Numbered from the stretch's first letter, positions 28,273-37,731 are shown. The stretch: 64,000 nucleotides of DNA from Bacteroidaceae bacterium (GCA_017631315.1 JAGBTN010000007.1:62001-126000), one strand, 5' to 3'. A program made the numbers and translations. The notes: a model not told the origin generated them from the sequence alone.

Positions 28273-29619
28273 ATGCGATACTATCTTCTTACCCTTTTAT
28301 GCTTCCTACATTTCTTTGAAGCAGTGGCTCAAGGAGACTTGACTCACGAAGTAGAAGCCGACACCTTGCGATGGCCTGCCCCAAAGCCTGATGCCAGTTG
28401 GAAACTGGAGTTTATGCCACACAACAATGCTAACCATAATGTTTATGTCTATAAAGACAAACTTTACGACGACCTCTTCACCCGAACACTTGGCTGGAAT
28501 GGTGGCGATGGTGTGCAGACGACGACATTACCGGACGGCAATGTATTTTGGAGTTTCAACGATAGTTTCTATGGGAAAGTGACCGGTTCGGCAACGCGTG
28601 CCCGTCAATCATGCAATTTTCCACGTAATAGTATTATGGTTCAAACACTTGGCGAAGATGGGCTCCCCGGCACAAAAAACACCAACCAGAAATGGCTGGC
28701 AGACTGGGTACAACGCTCCAATGCTTCAGGGAATGGCTACTACCATTGCAGAACGCATCTTCGCCATCCGAAAGGTGAGAAGAGCGATAGCCAAATAAAG
28801 AACGGTGAGATTGACCAGACATATCTTTATTGGGCTGGTGATGCTACTGTGGTCGACGGGCAACTGCAAATGCTTTGGGCTGGAGTGTATAATGGTACGG
28901 AAAACCTTATGCAGAGCGACAACCGGGCTCTTGCCATATACTCTCTCGAAGGGAAGCCCGGCAGTTCTACTTATCTGAAACTCTTGAGCGTGGACCACAA
29001 CTTTTTTGAAAAAGACCCAATTGGTTACGGCAATACGCTTTGGGAAGACGAAGACGGACATACTTATCTATACTCCTGTTATCAGTTCAAGAAGAACGAA
29101 GGCGACCTTCTCAACACATCTTCGCCTGTTGTTGCCCGGTCTCAGACGCACGACCTTCGTTCGCCGTGGGAATACTATGTTGCCGATGCTTCCGGCACAT
29201 TCCGTTGGCAAAGCACATATCCAACAGAAGAGGAAGTACGTCGGTCTGCCATCAGTTCGAGGAGTGTTTCTACGGCATGGGTCTTCAAAGATGAGGACTG
29301 GTACTATATGACGGCACAGGGATATGTCTTCTCCAAACAGATTTACATCATGCGAAGCCGTTATCCCTGGGGACCTTTTGAGGAGTGTCATCAACTTTGG
29401 ACAATGCCTTGGGTGCTGGACAAACTTGGGACTCGCACTTATCAGAACTTCTATATGCCACATCTCCACCAATCGCTATCAAGAGAAGGAGAGCTTGTCT
29501 TCTCAACGAATACCGACTGCAAGGACTGGAACGATAATTTCAACAGCAAGGGGTCGGCAGACTTCTATCGTCCTTACTTCTTCCGCATATATAATTGGAA
29601 AGCTATCTTCGAAGAATAA
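28273..29619 (+). CDS. Exported DUF5005-like beta-propeller protein (putative glycan-active)
   Basis: A signal peptide (YLLTLLCFLHFFEAVAQ) precedes 430 residues rich in W, Y, D and propeller-like strands. FWSFNDSFYGKV, RNSIMVQ, LYWAGDATVVDGQLQMLWAG and SRYPWGPFEE resemble five-bladed glycosidase-like propellers. It has no T9SS tail. The domain name is from recall and the enzymatic role is unproven. It is the first of three consecutive plus-strand genes, all exported, beside the divergent CotH-like gene. Confidence 0.7.
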   Translation: MRYYLLTLLCFLHFFEAVAQGDLTHEVEADTLRWPAPKPDASWKLEFMPHNNANHNVYVYKDKLYDDLFTRTLGWNGGDGVQTTTLPDGNVFWSFNDSFYGKVTGSATRARQSCNFPRNSIMVQTLGEDGLPGTKNTNQKWLADWVQRSNASGNGYYHCRTHLRHPKGEKSDSQIKNGEIDQTYLYWAGDATVVDGQLQMLWAGVYNGTENLMQSDNRALAIYSLEGKPGSSTYLKLLSVDHNFFEKDPIGYGNTLWEDEDGHTYLYSCYQFKKNEGDLLNTSSPVVARSQTHDLRSPWEYYVADASGTFRWQSTYPTEEEVRRSAISSRSVSTAWVFKDEDWYYMTAQGYVFSKQIYIMRSRYPWGPFEECHQLWTMPWVLDKLGTRTYQNFYMPHLHQSLSREGELVFSTNTDCKDWNDNFNSKGSADFYRPYFFRIYNWKAIFEE

Positions 29620-29640
29620 TTTCTTTAATTGGATACAGAA

Positions 29641-30435
29641 ATGAACATACACAAAATACGAAAGATTTTCTTTATAGGAGGTTTGGCTGGAGTGCTTCTT
29701 CTGTCCTCTTGCTATAAACTCATATCCTCATATGCTCCGAGCGAAGTTGCTCCCGGCGAGACGTTCGAGGTTAGTTTCACGGTTATCGATGATGGTTCTG
29801 AGACACAGAACTTCGTGACGGACTGGAGTTATGCTGGTGTACGTCTGCCCAAAGGTTGGGAAGCCACAGTGCCCGAAGGTGCCCATCGTCAGTTTGCCGA
29901 AGACTGGGTTTACTACCAGGACGGTTCAAAGGTTAATAGTTCGCACAACATGGAACCATGCACAAAGCTTACACAATTTTACAATGCTGCATGCCCAAAG
30001 ACAGGATATACCTGGAGCGGCTTCAAAAGCGTGTCGAAGATACCGAAAAACATATCGGCCTGCTGGCGCAATGGGTGCGACAGTATCCGCATAACCTTTC
30101 TCGTGAAAGTGCCGGAAGATGCGGCTCCCGGGGAATATCAGATAGACTTCATGGGTGGCGACGAAGAGGACGATGCAGGCATTGACAAGTATGCGAACTA
30201 CACTGAGGCAAAGGACTCACGCCTCTTCCATGTGGGTACTGCCGCAGGCAGCTACGTCCAGAACCGTGCCGCCAACCTGGTTCGCACAGTCATTGTGACT
30301 GATGCCACGGGCATTAAGGCTCCCGAAGAGTCTGACAGACAACAAGAGCCTGCCTACAACCTTTCTGGCCAGCGTCTGCAAAAGATGCAGAATGGCATCG
30401 TTATTCAAAACGGAAAAAAGTTTCTTAAACGATGA
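29641..30435 (+). CDS. Lipoprotein-signal protein with a T9SS-like C-terminal tail
   Basis: The ATG at 29641 gives a signal with lipobox LLLSSC. The body (~35-210) begins YAPSEVAPGETFEVSFTVID, like an immunoglobulin-type domain, and contains several cysteines. The last 30 residues (YNLSGQRLQKMQNGIVIQNG ... KKFLKR) look like a T9SS sorting tail. A lipid anchor and a T9SS tail are normally alternatives, so the combination is odd. It lies 21 bases after the DUF5005-like gene and overlaps the next gene by 4 bases. Confidence 0.72.
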   Translation: MNIHKIRKIFFIGGLAGVLLLSSCYKLISSYAPSEVAPGETFEVSFTVIDDGSETQNFVTDWSYAGVRLPKGWEATVPEGAHRQFAEDWVYYQDGSKVNSSHNMEPCTKLTQFYNAACPKTGYTWSGFKSVSKIPKNISACWRNGCDSIRITFLVKVPEDAAPGEYQIDFMGGDEEDDAGIDKYANYTEAKDSRLFHVGTAAGSYVQNRAANLVRTVIVTDATGIKAPEESDRQQEPAYNLSGQRLQKMQNGIVIQNGKKFLKR

Positions 30436-31316
30436 ATAAATTACTCGCACTCCTCTTTTGCCTGCCAGCATACTCGCAAAGCATGGTGGTGAACACCACC
30501 GAGGGCAACAGCACTGTGTACGCCACACAGCAAATCGAATCAGTAACATTCAGCGAAGAGACCATCGAACCGACAACATCATCGGAGAAGATTCAGATGA
30601 AACGCAATATCGTTTATCTGGGACACAGCATCTGGCGTAACGACGATTACCTTATTACATACAAAAGTTCCGGCACATTCGTAACGCCCTTTACCGGCGT
30701 TTTTCGTGGAAAAGGCTACCAAACTCTACTCGGAGAAGTGTTTGACTTCCCCTCCACCTATTCGCCCGGCCCCGATGGCGGCTACAGCGGTTACTCCCTG
30801 GGTGGAACGAGTGCAACGGACAGCAAGAGCATTGCCGTAGTAGCAGAACAGGTAGGAAACGGATGGCCAAGCGTACAGAATGCCATCTGGACGATTGACT
30901 TCATCACAAACGACTTCAAGCGCAACATTCCACTTGGCACTTTCAACGACTACAAGAATGCCACAGGGCCTGCCACCTTCTACGGAGCAGTACGCCAACT
31001 CTACGAAAAGATTAAGAAACTCTCGGGCAACGACGTCATCATCGTCTTCGCCAATGCATTGAAACGAAACAATTCAGGCTACACAAGCACCAGCAAAAAC
31101 ACCGTCAACTGCTCGCTTGCCGACTACGAACTTGCACTCTTGACCTGCGCAGCCGCAAATAGCAATTGGTATTTCGTCGACCAAAACCGCTTGTCGGGCA
31201 TTACAGACGAGAACCTGCCCGCCGTCACTGCCGACGGTTTGCACCTCAACAATCTGGGCTACACTATGGCTGTACAACCCTGGATAACAGTCCTTCGAAC
31301 ACTGGCCGACAAGTAA
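30432..31316 (+). CDS. Exported SGNH/GDSL-type hydrolase
   Basis: A short signal peptide (LLALLFCLPAYSQS) is followed by a beta segment (VYATQQIESVTFS) also seen in the FISUMP protein at 41773. The hydrolase domain then starts at VYLGHS, with the nucleophile Ser66 in a GHS rather than GDS block. It ends with the D-x-x-H block TADGLHLNNLGY. The total is 294 residues. SGNH enzymes de-esterify glycans or lipids. It is the last gene of the three-gene exported set. Confidence 0.75.
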   Translation: MNKLLALLFCLPAYSQSMVVNTTEGNSTVYATQQIESVTFSEETIEPTTSSEKIQMKRNIVYLGHSIWRNDDYLITYKSSGTFVTPFTGVFRGKGYQTLLGEVFDFPSTYSPGPDGGYSGYSLGGTSATDSKSIAVVAEQVGNGWPSVQNAIWTIDFITNDFKRNIPLGTFNDYKNATGPATFYGAVRQLYEKIKKLSGNDVIIVFANALKRNNSGYTSTSKNTVNCSLADYELALLTCAAANSNWYFVDQNRLSGITDENLPAVTADGLHLNNLGYTMAVQPWITVLRTLADK

Positions 31317-31345
31317 AGCAACACACAGACCACAGCACGTCCGAA

Positions 31346-31433
31346 AACATCTACTGCCGAATTGGGCAACAAGGCACACCTAATTGCCCGATTAGGCACG
31401 CCTAATTGGCAAACTTGGCAGTAGATGTTTTTC
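31346..31433. repeat. 88-bp element of four 22-bp units, array 5 (type B)
   Basis: Units are 31346-31367, 31368-31389, 31390-31411 and 31412-31433. Unit 1 starts AACATCTACTGCC and unit 4 contains GGCAGTAGATGTT, its inverse. Units 2 and 3 share AGGCACxCCTAATT. It sits between convergent genes and could fold as one long hairpin. Confidence 0.85.
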
Positions 31434-31501
31434 CATATGGCTGAGGCCGTATCCCTTCGCCCCGAAACAAGCAAGGATTTCAACGCCACGACACAAAACA
31501 A

Positions 31502-31532
31502 TTAGGGCATTGCCACAATGGCAATGCCCTAA
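31502..31532 (-). terminator. Perfect 13-bp hairpin, terminator of the bamD-DUF4293 operon
   Basis: TTAGGGCATTGCC pairs perfectly with GGCAATGCCCTAA around ACAAT. On the minus strand TTGTTTTG follows. It may act in both directions between the convergent genes. Confidence 0.85.
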
Positions 31533-31556
31533 CTATATATAATTATATAATGTATA

Positions 31557-32015
31557 TTAGCGCAAACGATCGAGAGAGCGCACAAGCATCTCGTCCTTCA
31601 AAATACCACGGAATGCAAGGTAAAGCAAAATGAAAGCCACTGCCGGCAAAGCAGCCGTCCAGTGAGGACGCCATATAGCCTGCATTTCGGCGGAAAGCAC
31701 ATAACTGATGACACCATAAGCAATGTACCAGCCCACAAGCAATATCATGCCGAATGTTGCCAAACGCATCTGCAGGGCACGACGCTTGTAAAGCCAAATG
31801 TCCATAAAAACCACCCCGCTCGCAATGACAAGAATGGTCATCATTACAGGACAGAACGAGAACAAATGGCTGCCTTCCGACACAAGCCACAAGTTATACA
31901 TATCCACCTGCTCTACACTTTCAGACACAAGAAAGTGAGCAATCGGCATACACAAGCAGCCGACGCACAAAGCGAAAGCAAGAAGCAAATAGATGGTCTG
32001 TACACGTTGTAACAT
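31557..32015 (-). CDS. DUF4293-type membrane protein
   Basis: The 152-residue protein has four hydrophobic segments and starts MLQRVQTIYLLLAF, a hallmark of this Bacteroidota family. In this phylum it is commonly found after bamD and the omega-like gene, as here. Its function is unknown. Confidence 0.82.
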   Translation of the reverse strand: MLQRVQTIYLLLAFALCVGCLCMPIAHFLVSESVEQVDMYNLWLVSEGSHLFSFCPVMMTILVIASGVVFMDIWLYKRRALQMRLATFGMILLVGWYIAYGVISYVLSAEMQAIWRPHWTAALPAVAFILLYLAFRGILKDEMLVRSLDRLR

Positions 32016-32056
32016 ATCTCCAATCAGAAAAATGAGAAACCTATTCGCTCGAATCC

Positions 32057-32392
32057 TTAGTCGAGTATAGTAGCCTCCTTACTGGGATTGCGATAATAAA
32101 TCTTGCCTTCGATGAACTCCTGAGTAGCAATGAGAGTTGGCTTGGGGAGCTTCTCGTAATAACGGCTGATTTCAATCTGCTCACGGTTCTCGAATACTTC
32201 GTCCAGATTGTCCTGAGTGCTTGCAAACTCAGAAAGCTTCTTGCCCAACTCCTGCTTGATGTCGGCAGAAATCTGATTGGCACGCTTGGAGACGATTACC
32301 ACGCTCTCGTAGATATTGCCAGTCTCTTCGCAGAGGCTCATCGGGTCTCTGTTCACAGTGTCGTTGGGTGCTGTTGTCTTCTTGTAATTCAT
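32057..32392 (-). CDS. rpoZ: RNA polymerase omega-like subunit (Bacteroidota type)
   Basis: The 111-residue protein contains NIYESVVIVSKRANQIS, which matches the omega helix that binds the beta-prime subunit. It continues with an acidic helical part and the PTLIATQEFIEGKI tail. Omega stabilises RNA polymerase. The gene lies between bamD and DUF4293, the conserved order in the phylum. Confidence 0.85.
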   Translation of the reverse strand: MNYKKTTAPNDTVNRDPMSLCEETGNIYESVVIVSKRANQISADIKQELGKKLSEFASTQDNLDEVFENREQIEISRYYEKLPKPTLIATQEFIEGKIYYRNPSKEATILD

Positions 32393-32447
32393 CTTTATTT
32401 GATTCTTTTTGTTATATATTCTTTACTTTCGTTATGTTGCTTACTGT

Positions 32448-33395
32448 TCAAGAGCCTTTCTGCTCTTTTTTCTTTTGCTTCTTAGTCTTAACCTCCTTCG
32501 CTTCTTCAAGGATTCCGTCCTTCTCTACAAGTGCATCGTCATCCGTCAGCAAGCCACCTTTCCGTTCTACCATGCGCTGCGAATAACGGAAAATGGAATT
32601 TGCCTCCTGCAGATACTTACTCTCAGGAAAGTCGTTCTCGAAGGCATAATACTCATCGATAGCGTCACGGAAACGTTCTACACGTTTAGCCTCAACGCTT
32701 TGCCTGGCCAAATGATACTTTGCACGAAGAATAAGGATAGAGAGGTTTTCGCGCAAGCCAGCCGAAGCATAAGGATAGTCCTTCAATGCATTCTGAGCCG
32801 TTACGACACAAGCCTCGTAGTTATTACCGCCATAAATGGAATTCAGCGTGTATGTTCCGAGGTCGTAATAGAGCTTAGCCGAAAGATATTCCTTTTCGAC
32901 AAGTCTGTCTTGCAGTTCGTAGATGACCGCATGTGTCTGTTCCTTAAGGCCTGTATTAGGACAATAATCCAAGAAATCCTGATACTCTCGGATGGCTTCC
33001 ATTGTACTTGTTTGGTCGAGACGAATATCTGCAACCTGCTTGTAAAGCGAATAGCCACTATTGAAGCGTGCCATCTCCATATAATGACCTTTGGGATAGA
33101 CCTGATAATACTTCTTGAAGAACATTGCCGCCGACTCGTAGTCCTTAGCCTTCAGATTACTTTCTGCGAGCATATAGAGGCTTTCCTCTCCATAGGAAGT
33201 ACCCTTCAGAGGTGCCAGCAGCATGCTGAACAACTCTGCAGCCTGACGATACTGGCCGTCAGCATAAAGTGCTTTGGCTGCCTCGTACTTGTACTCGTAG
33301 TCGTCACTTTTGAGTACAGCAGAAAACTCACTGCAAGCAGTAAGCATCGTCAGCACAAGGAGCAAAGGAAGAAAGAAAAGTCGACTATTTCCCAT
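32448..33395 (-). CDS. bamD: Outer-membrane assembly lipoprotein BamD
   Basis: BamD is the essential TPR lipoprotein of the BAM complex. The lipobox LTAC appears after LFFLPLLLVLTM. TPR-like helices such as KYEAAKALYADGQYRQAAELF and ESAAMFFKKYYQVYPKG follow, with a Lys-rich tail. The ATG at 33395 was chosen over 33407 because the latter lies in a minus-strand TACATTTG box. It is the first gene of the bamD-rpoZ-DUF4293 operon. Confidence 0.88.
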   Translation of the reverse strand: MGNSRLFFLPLLLVLTMLTACSEFSAVLKSDDYEYKYEAAKALYADGQYRQAAELFSMLLAPLKGTSYGEESLYMLAESNLKAKDYESAAMFFKKYYQVYPKGHYMEMARFNSGYSLYKQVADIRLDQTSTMEAIREYQDFLDYCPNTGLKEQTHAVIYELQDRLVEKEYLSAKLYYDLGTYTLNSIYGGNNYEACVVTAQNALKDYPYASAGLRENLSILILRAKYHLARQSVEAKRVERFRDAIDEYYAFENDFPESKYLQEANSIFRYSQRMVERKGGLLTDDDALVEKDGILEEAKEVKTKKQKKKEQKGS

Positions 33396-33404
33396 AACAA
33401 GGCG

Positions 33405-33412
33405 CAAATGTA
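33405..33412 (-). promoter_or_regulatory. -7 box TACATTTG of the bamD operon
   Basis: It matches the consensus on the minus strand but lies so close to the start that the transcript would be almost leaderless. Treat as tentative. Confidence 0.4.
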
Positions 33413-33472
33413 TTACATTTTACGCTTTTAGCCAAAAATGCATTGAAGAAAAAGCGCTTAAGTCGTTCTTTT

Positions 33473-34600
33473 TTATCGTTTATCGGCTTTTGACGGGTCG
33501 TAAACAGCCACGCCGACGAACGAATCGGCACATCCATAGTAGAGGAACCACTTGTCCTTGAATGGTACAAGGCCTTCTATGAAGACCGTTCCGGAGGGAT
33601 ATTGTCCGCTCTTCTCGAAAGAGTCTTGAGGATAGAAGAAAGGTTCGTCAAGACGATCGATGAGTTTTGTCGGGTCCTTCAGAGAGAAGAGAGCCTGTCC
33701 GGCACAATATGCACCCGAAGCAAAACGACGGTCGCCATTGTCGCCTCCACGATTCTTGCCATTGTAGAAAAGCATAATGCCCTTCTTCGTCTTTATTGCC
33801 GGAGGTCCGCACTCTACAAGTTGGCTGTCGAAGTATCCTTTGCGGGTGTCCATTACATGCAAGAGTTTGCCGTCGGGAGCAAGCATAGGCGTCCAGTGGA
33901 TAAGGTCGTCACTCGTGGCGATATTCACAAAGTTCTCGCCCCAATACATCATATATTTGCCATTGATGCGTGCAATAACTTGTCTGCCATTCTTAATTTC
34001 CGTTACGATAGAGCCCGACTTTGAGTATCCTTTACTGAGTTGGCTTTTATGTTCGTCGGAGAAGATGGGGCCGTGTTTTGTCCAATGAACGAGATCGCGC
34101 GAAGTTGCGACGCTGAGGCGAGCCAGTTTATGGTTCCAGCTTGTATAAGTCATGACGTAAAGGCCATCTTCTGTCATACAGACACGAGGGTCTTCGCAAC
34201 CGCCGGGAGCATCAAAGTCCGTCCACTCGTCACCTCCGGGATAAAGGACAGGAGCACCATGATGCTGAAAGTGTATGCCGTCTTCGCTGAAAGCATAACC
34301 AATGCGCGATGTTCTGGAACCGATACCTTTGGCGATATTGTCTTCAGCACGATAAAGGAGGGCAATGCCACCATTGATGACAGTTGCTGCCGGATTAAAG
34401 GTTTCGCTATTTTCCCATTGCGCAACTCTCTTGTGCATAGGGCAATAGAAGCGACTTGTCGTATCCGGACGAACAATGGGATTCACGCCTTCGGGACGTT
34501 CGAAACCAAGCCAGGCCCACTTCTTTTCCGCATTTGAAACTTTCTGCGCCTGAATGTTAAGAGACAAGAGAATAGATATTAGAAGTAATAAGCGATTCAT
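33473..34600 (-). CDS. Exported GH130-family mannosidase/mannoside phosphorylase
   Basis: The protein is 375 residues with a signal peptide (LLLLISILLSLNIQAQ). The five-bladed propeller signature includes FNPAATVINGGIALLYRAED and the catalytic Asp in GCEDPR (D137), followed by MTYTSW. GH130 enzymes act on beta-mannosides by phosphorolysis or hydrolysis. A periplasmic location makes hydrolysis more likely, since phosphorylases are usually cytoplasmic; this is inference. Confidence 0.88.
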   Translation of the reverse strand: MNRLLLLISILLSLNIQAQKVSNAEKKWAWLGFERPEGVNPIVRPDTTSRFYCPMHKRVAQWENSETFNPAATVINGGIALLYRAEDNIAKGIGSRTSRIGYAFSEDGIHFQHHGAPVLYPGGDEWTDFDAPGGCEDPRVCMTEDGLYVMTYTSWNHKLARLSVATSRDLVHWTKHGPIFSDEHKSQLSKGYSKSGSIVTEIKNGRQVIARINGKYMMYWGENFVNIATSDDLIHWTPMLAPDGKLLHVMDTRKGYFDSQLVECGPPAIKTKKGIMLFYNGKNRGGDNGDRRFASGAYCAGQALFSLKDPTKLIDRLDEPFFYPQDSFEKSGQYPSGTVFIEGLVPFKDKWFLYYGCADSFVGVAVYDPSKADKR

Positions 34601-34618
34601 ATTATTATGGTCTTAAGA

Positions 34619-35218
34619 TTAACTGCTTTGGGTTGCTATCGTAAAAATATAGCCACGATAGGGATTTTCTATGGTTTTGAGACTGACGTTCTGCAGCCTG
34701 TCGGGATGAAGAACCGAGTGTAAATCATCGACAATGCCAGTCCCCTTCAACTTTAACACAGCCTCCTTTTGTGTCCAAAAACGGGTAAAGGCAATATCGG
34801 GACACGAAGAAGAGAAGATGATCTCTGTTTCCTCTTCATCCATTGTATGTCGGACGAGGTCTGGTTTTGCCTTACGAATATATTCAATGTCAAGGCCACA
34901 AGGATGGTCTGCCACGAGACATCCGACTGCCTCCTTGCAATGGCTGATACTGAAGTGAACATTGGGATATTCCTTCAGGAAAGGTTTTCCGTGCTCGTTG
35001 TATGCAAAGGTTGGCATTTCGCTGATGCCAAAGCAGAGGCGAAGTCCTCTCAGGAGTTCGACATAGCCGACAGCACATTCGCGCTGTCCTTGCAGGAAAC
35101 GGAACCTCCCTGCTGCCTCTCGTCGCCATTCCGGCAACGAGGCAACAATCTGCTCCGTTTGCAACTCGTCCAGTTCCGCCACGTGATCGTTAATGCAAAG
35201 TATTGTCCTGCCAGCCAA
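34619..35218 (-). CDS. 4'-phosphopantetheinyl transferase
   Basis: The 199-residue Sfp/AcpT-like enzyme activates acyl carrier proteins. It shows FSISHCKEAVGC, the metal ligands GLDIE (D110, E112) and the helix WTQKEAVLKLKG (148-159). It lies 51 bases downstream of a small gene with its own promoter box. It is probably the housekeeping or a secondary ACP synthase. Confidence 0.88.
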   Translation of the reverse strand: MAGRTILCINDHVAELDELQTEQIVASLPEWRREAAGRFRFLQGQRECAVGYVELLRGLRLCFGISEMPTFAYNEHGKPFLKEYPNVHFSISHCKEAVGCLVADHPCGLDIEYIRKAKPDLVRHTMDEEETEIIFSSSCPDIAFTRFWTQKEAVLKLKGTGIVDDLHSVLHPDRLQNVSLKTIENPYRGYIFTIATQSS

Positions 35219-35269
35219 GTTTGTATCCTATTACCTTTGCCAATGAATGAAAGAGGAGACGACAAATGC

Positions 35270-35545
35270 TTAGGTGTAAGCCAATTTGTCCGTATCTTCC
35301 ACGAAGGTTGCATCGTGATGTCCTGTCATGTGCCAACAGATACGGCATTTCTCCTCTGGAGTCAATGCAAGCCATGCTCTGGTAATATCTGTCGGTTCGG
35401 CATCCTTGTTGCCCAACAACTTTTCAGCAAGGTGCTGACGTGTGTTCTTCACATCCATATTACGAAGAGGACGGATGGGGAGCCCAACATACCATTCGTC
35501 GGCAAAGGCCTCGGTAACTTCACTGCGTTTCTGTGGGATTTTCAT
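35270..35545 (-). CDS. Small protein of unknown function
   Basis: The 91-residue protein has no signal peptide. It contains CRICWHMTGHH near the C-terminus, which could bind metal. A minus-strand TAATTTTG box at 35586-35593 and the close spacing to the phosphopantetheinyl transferase support a real, co-transcribed gene. I do not recognise the family. Confidence 0.6.
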   Translation of the reverse strand: MKIPQKRSEVTEAFADEWYVGLPIRPLRNMDVKNTRQHLAEKLLGNKDAEPTDITRAWLALTPEEKCRICWHMTGHHDATFVEDTDKLAYT

Positions 35546-35585
35546 AATCGTTACGTTTTAGTTGTAATACAACATTATTTCAAGG

Positions 35586-35593
35586 CAAAATTA
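35586..35593 (-). promoter_or_regulatory. -7 box TAATTTTG before the small-protein/PPTase operon
   Basis: Consensus match on the minus strand, 41 bases before the start at 35545. Confidence 0.5.
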
Positions 35594-35620
35594 CAAAGAA
35601 AAGACATAAGAAGCAAACAA

Positions 35621-36853
35621 TCATGCATTATTTTGTGTCACTTCCTCTGCTATGACAGCAGCCATGCTCCAAGCCGCTTGCAGATTAAATCCGCCTGTAA
35701 TGCCATCGACGTCGAGCAGTTCGCCTGCAAAGTAAAGTCCGGGATGTTGACGTGCCTCGAGTGTATTGATGTTTATGCTGGCGAGGTCTATGCCGCCACA
35801 GGTGACGAATTCTTCTTTGTATTGGCCTTTTCCTTCAATCTGATAGACGTCGGCTGTAAGGGTTGCACAGAGACGATTCAAGTCGCGGTTGGAGAGTTCG
35901 TTCCATCGTTTTTGCATATCGATATGAGCGCGTCCGAGCAGGTGTTGCCAGAGTTTTGCCGTGAACTGTCGGGGATATTCGTTACCGACCTGTCGTCGTG
36001 AACATGCCTGCTGAATGTCCTGGAGTTGATCCATGGCTTCTTGCTCTCCGTTTGTATTGAGCCAGTTCACGCAGAGTTGTGCCCGGTAATTATTGTCGGC
36101 AAGATGTCTGGCTGCATAACTGGAGAGGCGAAGAATGGCAGGTCCGCTTACGCCCCAATGGGTGACGAGCAACGCACCGGCTGCACGTATCTTGGTACCT
36201 GCAATGCTGACGCTTACGGCGTCTACCACGCAGCCCATAAGGCTTGTCAGGCTGCGGTCCTTGATGCAAAAGGTAAAGAGCGAGGGGACGGGGCTTGCCA
36301 TGGCAATACCTTCTAAAAGACGAAAGGGAGAAAGACGTTCCAATGTAGGACACCCGCCCATTGTGCACACGACTTTGTCGAAGCGACGAGGCTGTTGCCT
36401 TTCGTCGGCAAAGGAGAGGAGATAGCCTTCCTGTTCTGGAATGATGCTGCTTATTTTGTGAGAGGTGTGCAGAACAACGCCTTCCTCTCTCATCCGCAGC
36501 AGGAGCGTGTTCACTATCTGCATAGCATCCTGCGAGACGGGGAATACACATTCGTCGTCTTGTGTCAGGAGTCGGACGCCTTCTTTCTCGAACCAGTCCA
36601 TCGTGTCCTTTACACTCCATCGGCGCAAAGCACGCTTCATGAGTTGTTCTCCTCGCGGATAGGCTTGTTTGAGTTGTTGGATTTGTTTGAAGGAATTGGT
36701 CAGATTGCAACGGCCGCCACCTGTCACCGCCACCTTTGCCAGAGGTCGTCTGCCTGCCTCGAAGACCTCAACTTCGGCTTCGGGCATTCTACGCTTCAGC
36801 AGGATAGAACAAAAGCAGCCTGCCGCGCCTGCTCCTACGATGGAAATCTTCAT
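35621..36853 (-). CDS. HI0933/BaiN-family flavoprotein oxidoreductase
   Basis: From the ATG at 36853 the protein is 410 residues. The FAD loop is IVGAGAAGCFCSILL, the second signature is VAVTGGGRCNLTN, and GLYFAGELLDVDGITGGFNLQAAW closes the fold. The start overlaps the stop of the DUF1460 gene (ATGA). The frame stays open far upstream, but that part is antisense-phase shadow of the neighbouring gene. The substrate is unknown. Confidence 0.9.
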   Translation of the reverse strand: MKISIVGAGAAGCFCSILLKRRMPEAEVEVFEAGRRPLAKVAVTGGGRCNLTNSFKQIQQLKQAYPRGEQLMKRALRRWSVKDTMDWFEKEGVRLLTQDDECVFPVSQDAMQIVNTLLLRMREEGVVLHTSHKISSIIPEQEGYLLSFADERQQPRRFDKVVCTMGGCPTLERLSPFRLLEGIAMASPVPSLFTFCIKDRSLTSLMGCVVDAVSVSIAGTKIRAAGALLVTHWGVSGPAILRLSSYAARHLADNNYRAQLCVNWLNTNGEQEAMDQLQDIQQACSRRQVGNEYPRQFTAKLWQHLLGRAHIDMQKRWNELSNRDLNRLCATLTADVYQIEGKGQYKEEFVTCGGIDLASININTLEARQHPGLYFAGELLDVDGITGGFNLQAAWSMAAVIAEEVTQNNA

Positions 36854-37731
36854 GGCTTTAATCTGATAATTCTGATGCCCGTCTGGTTGGGTTGTTTCTG
36901 CATGTATTGGTAGAGTGTCAATGGTTCGAGCACTACTTTCTTGTGAAGGCTGCTGGCATTGAGCAGATGCAGTTTGCCATCCTGCTGCCATACGGCAAAG
37001 CCTACATGACTGACGTCGAGACCTTTCTTTCTGGTGGTGATGGCCACGATGTCGCCGTCCTTGATGCAGCCAAGCACCTTCTTGCTGTCCCCCACCCTTT
37101 CTTTTGGTATATAGCGTATGGTGGCTCCCGATGCACGTTTCTCCATTTCGGCAATGAGGCGACGCTCCTCCATGTTTTCCTTCAGGAGCGGATAGGCGTT
37201 GGTATGGGTGCTCATGTAGGTCAGGTTGAGTTTCATCGGCAGGGAGATGTTGTGGGGAAATGCCACTTCTGCCATCAGCCCAAGCCTCTCGCCGGACTGT
37301 ATCCATTGGCTGAAGTAATGGTTTCGGCTGCTGTATCCGTCTATCTTTCCTCCCTCGTAGCGCAAGGTCTGCAGCCAGTGGAGATAATCCTCCCACTTCT
37401 TGCCTCCGTGGACGGTGGTGAGTGTCAATGCACAGACGTTCTCCACGAGTGTCAGACAATCGAGGCTTTGCAGATTGACGGCAAGATGTTCTGCACGGTC
37501 TTTTATTTCGAGTGTGTGAGCCACATAGGGGCGGTTCATGAACTGATGGGCATAGAAGAGAACAGCCTCTCCTAAATCCTCTCCTAAAGGAAAGGACTTG
37601 TATTCCTTTGCTCCAAGTTCCAGAAGCTCTACAACCCGCAGGCTGTCTTCTCTGCTGTAACTGACCGGAGCATTCTGGCCAAAGACCTGCAAGCAGAGGG
37701 AGCAACAGATAAAGAGAAGTGCTTTCTTCAT
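36850..37731 (-). CDS. Exported DUF1460 amidase/peptidase (NlpC/P60-like fold)
   Basis: A signal peptide (LLFICCSLCLQVFG) leads a 293-residue protein with the likely nucleophile Cys in LQSLDCLTLVEN, the His in DVSHVGFAVW and the LLNASSLHKKV end. DUF1460 proteins cleave peptide or sugar-peptide bonds in muropeptides. ATGA overlaps link it to the AmpG-like permease upstream and the flavoprotein downstream, so it probably trims cell-wall fragments for import. Confidence 0.85.
   Translation of the reverse strand: MKKALLFICCSLCLQVFGQNAPVSYSREDSLRVVELLELGAKEYKSFPLGEDLGEAVLFYAHQFMNRPYVAHTLEIKDRAEHLAVNLQSLDCLTLVENVCALTLTTVHGGKKWEDYLHWLQTLRYEGGKIDGYSSRNHYFSQWIQSGERLGLMAEVAFPHNISLPMKLNLTYMSTHTNAYPLLKENMEERRLIAEMEKRASGATIRYIPKERVGDSKKVLGCIKDGDIVAITTRKKGLDVSHVGFAVWQQDGKLHLLNASSLHKKVVLEPLTLYQYMQKQPNQTGIRIIRLKP

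Noticed and set aside
36854..37705. N-terminal extension of the flavoprotein frame across the DUF1460 gene
   Set aside because: The FAD loop begins at the ATG at 36853, and the extension is an out-of-phase reading of the amidase gene.
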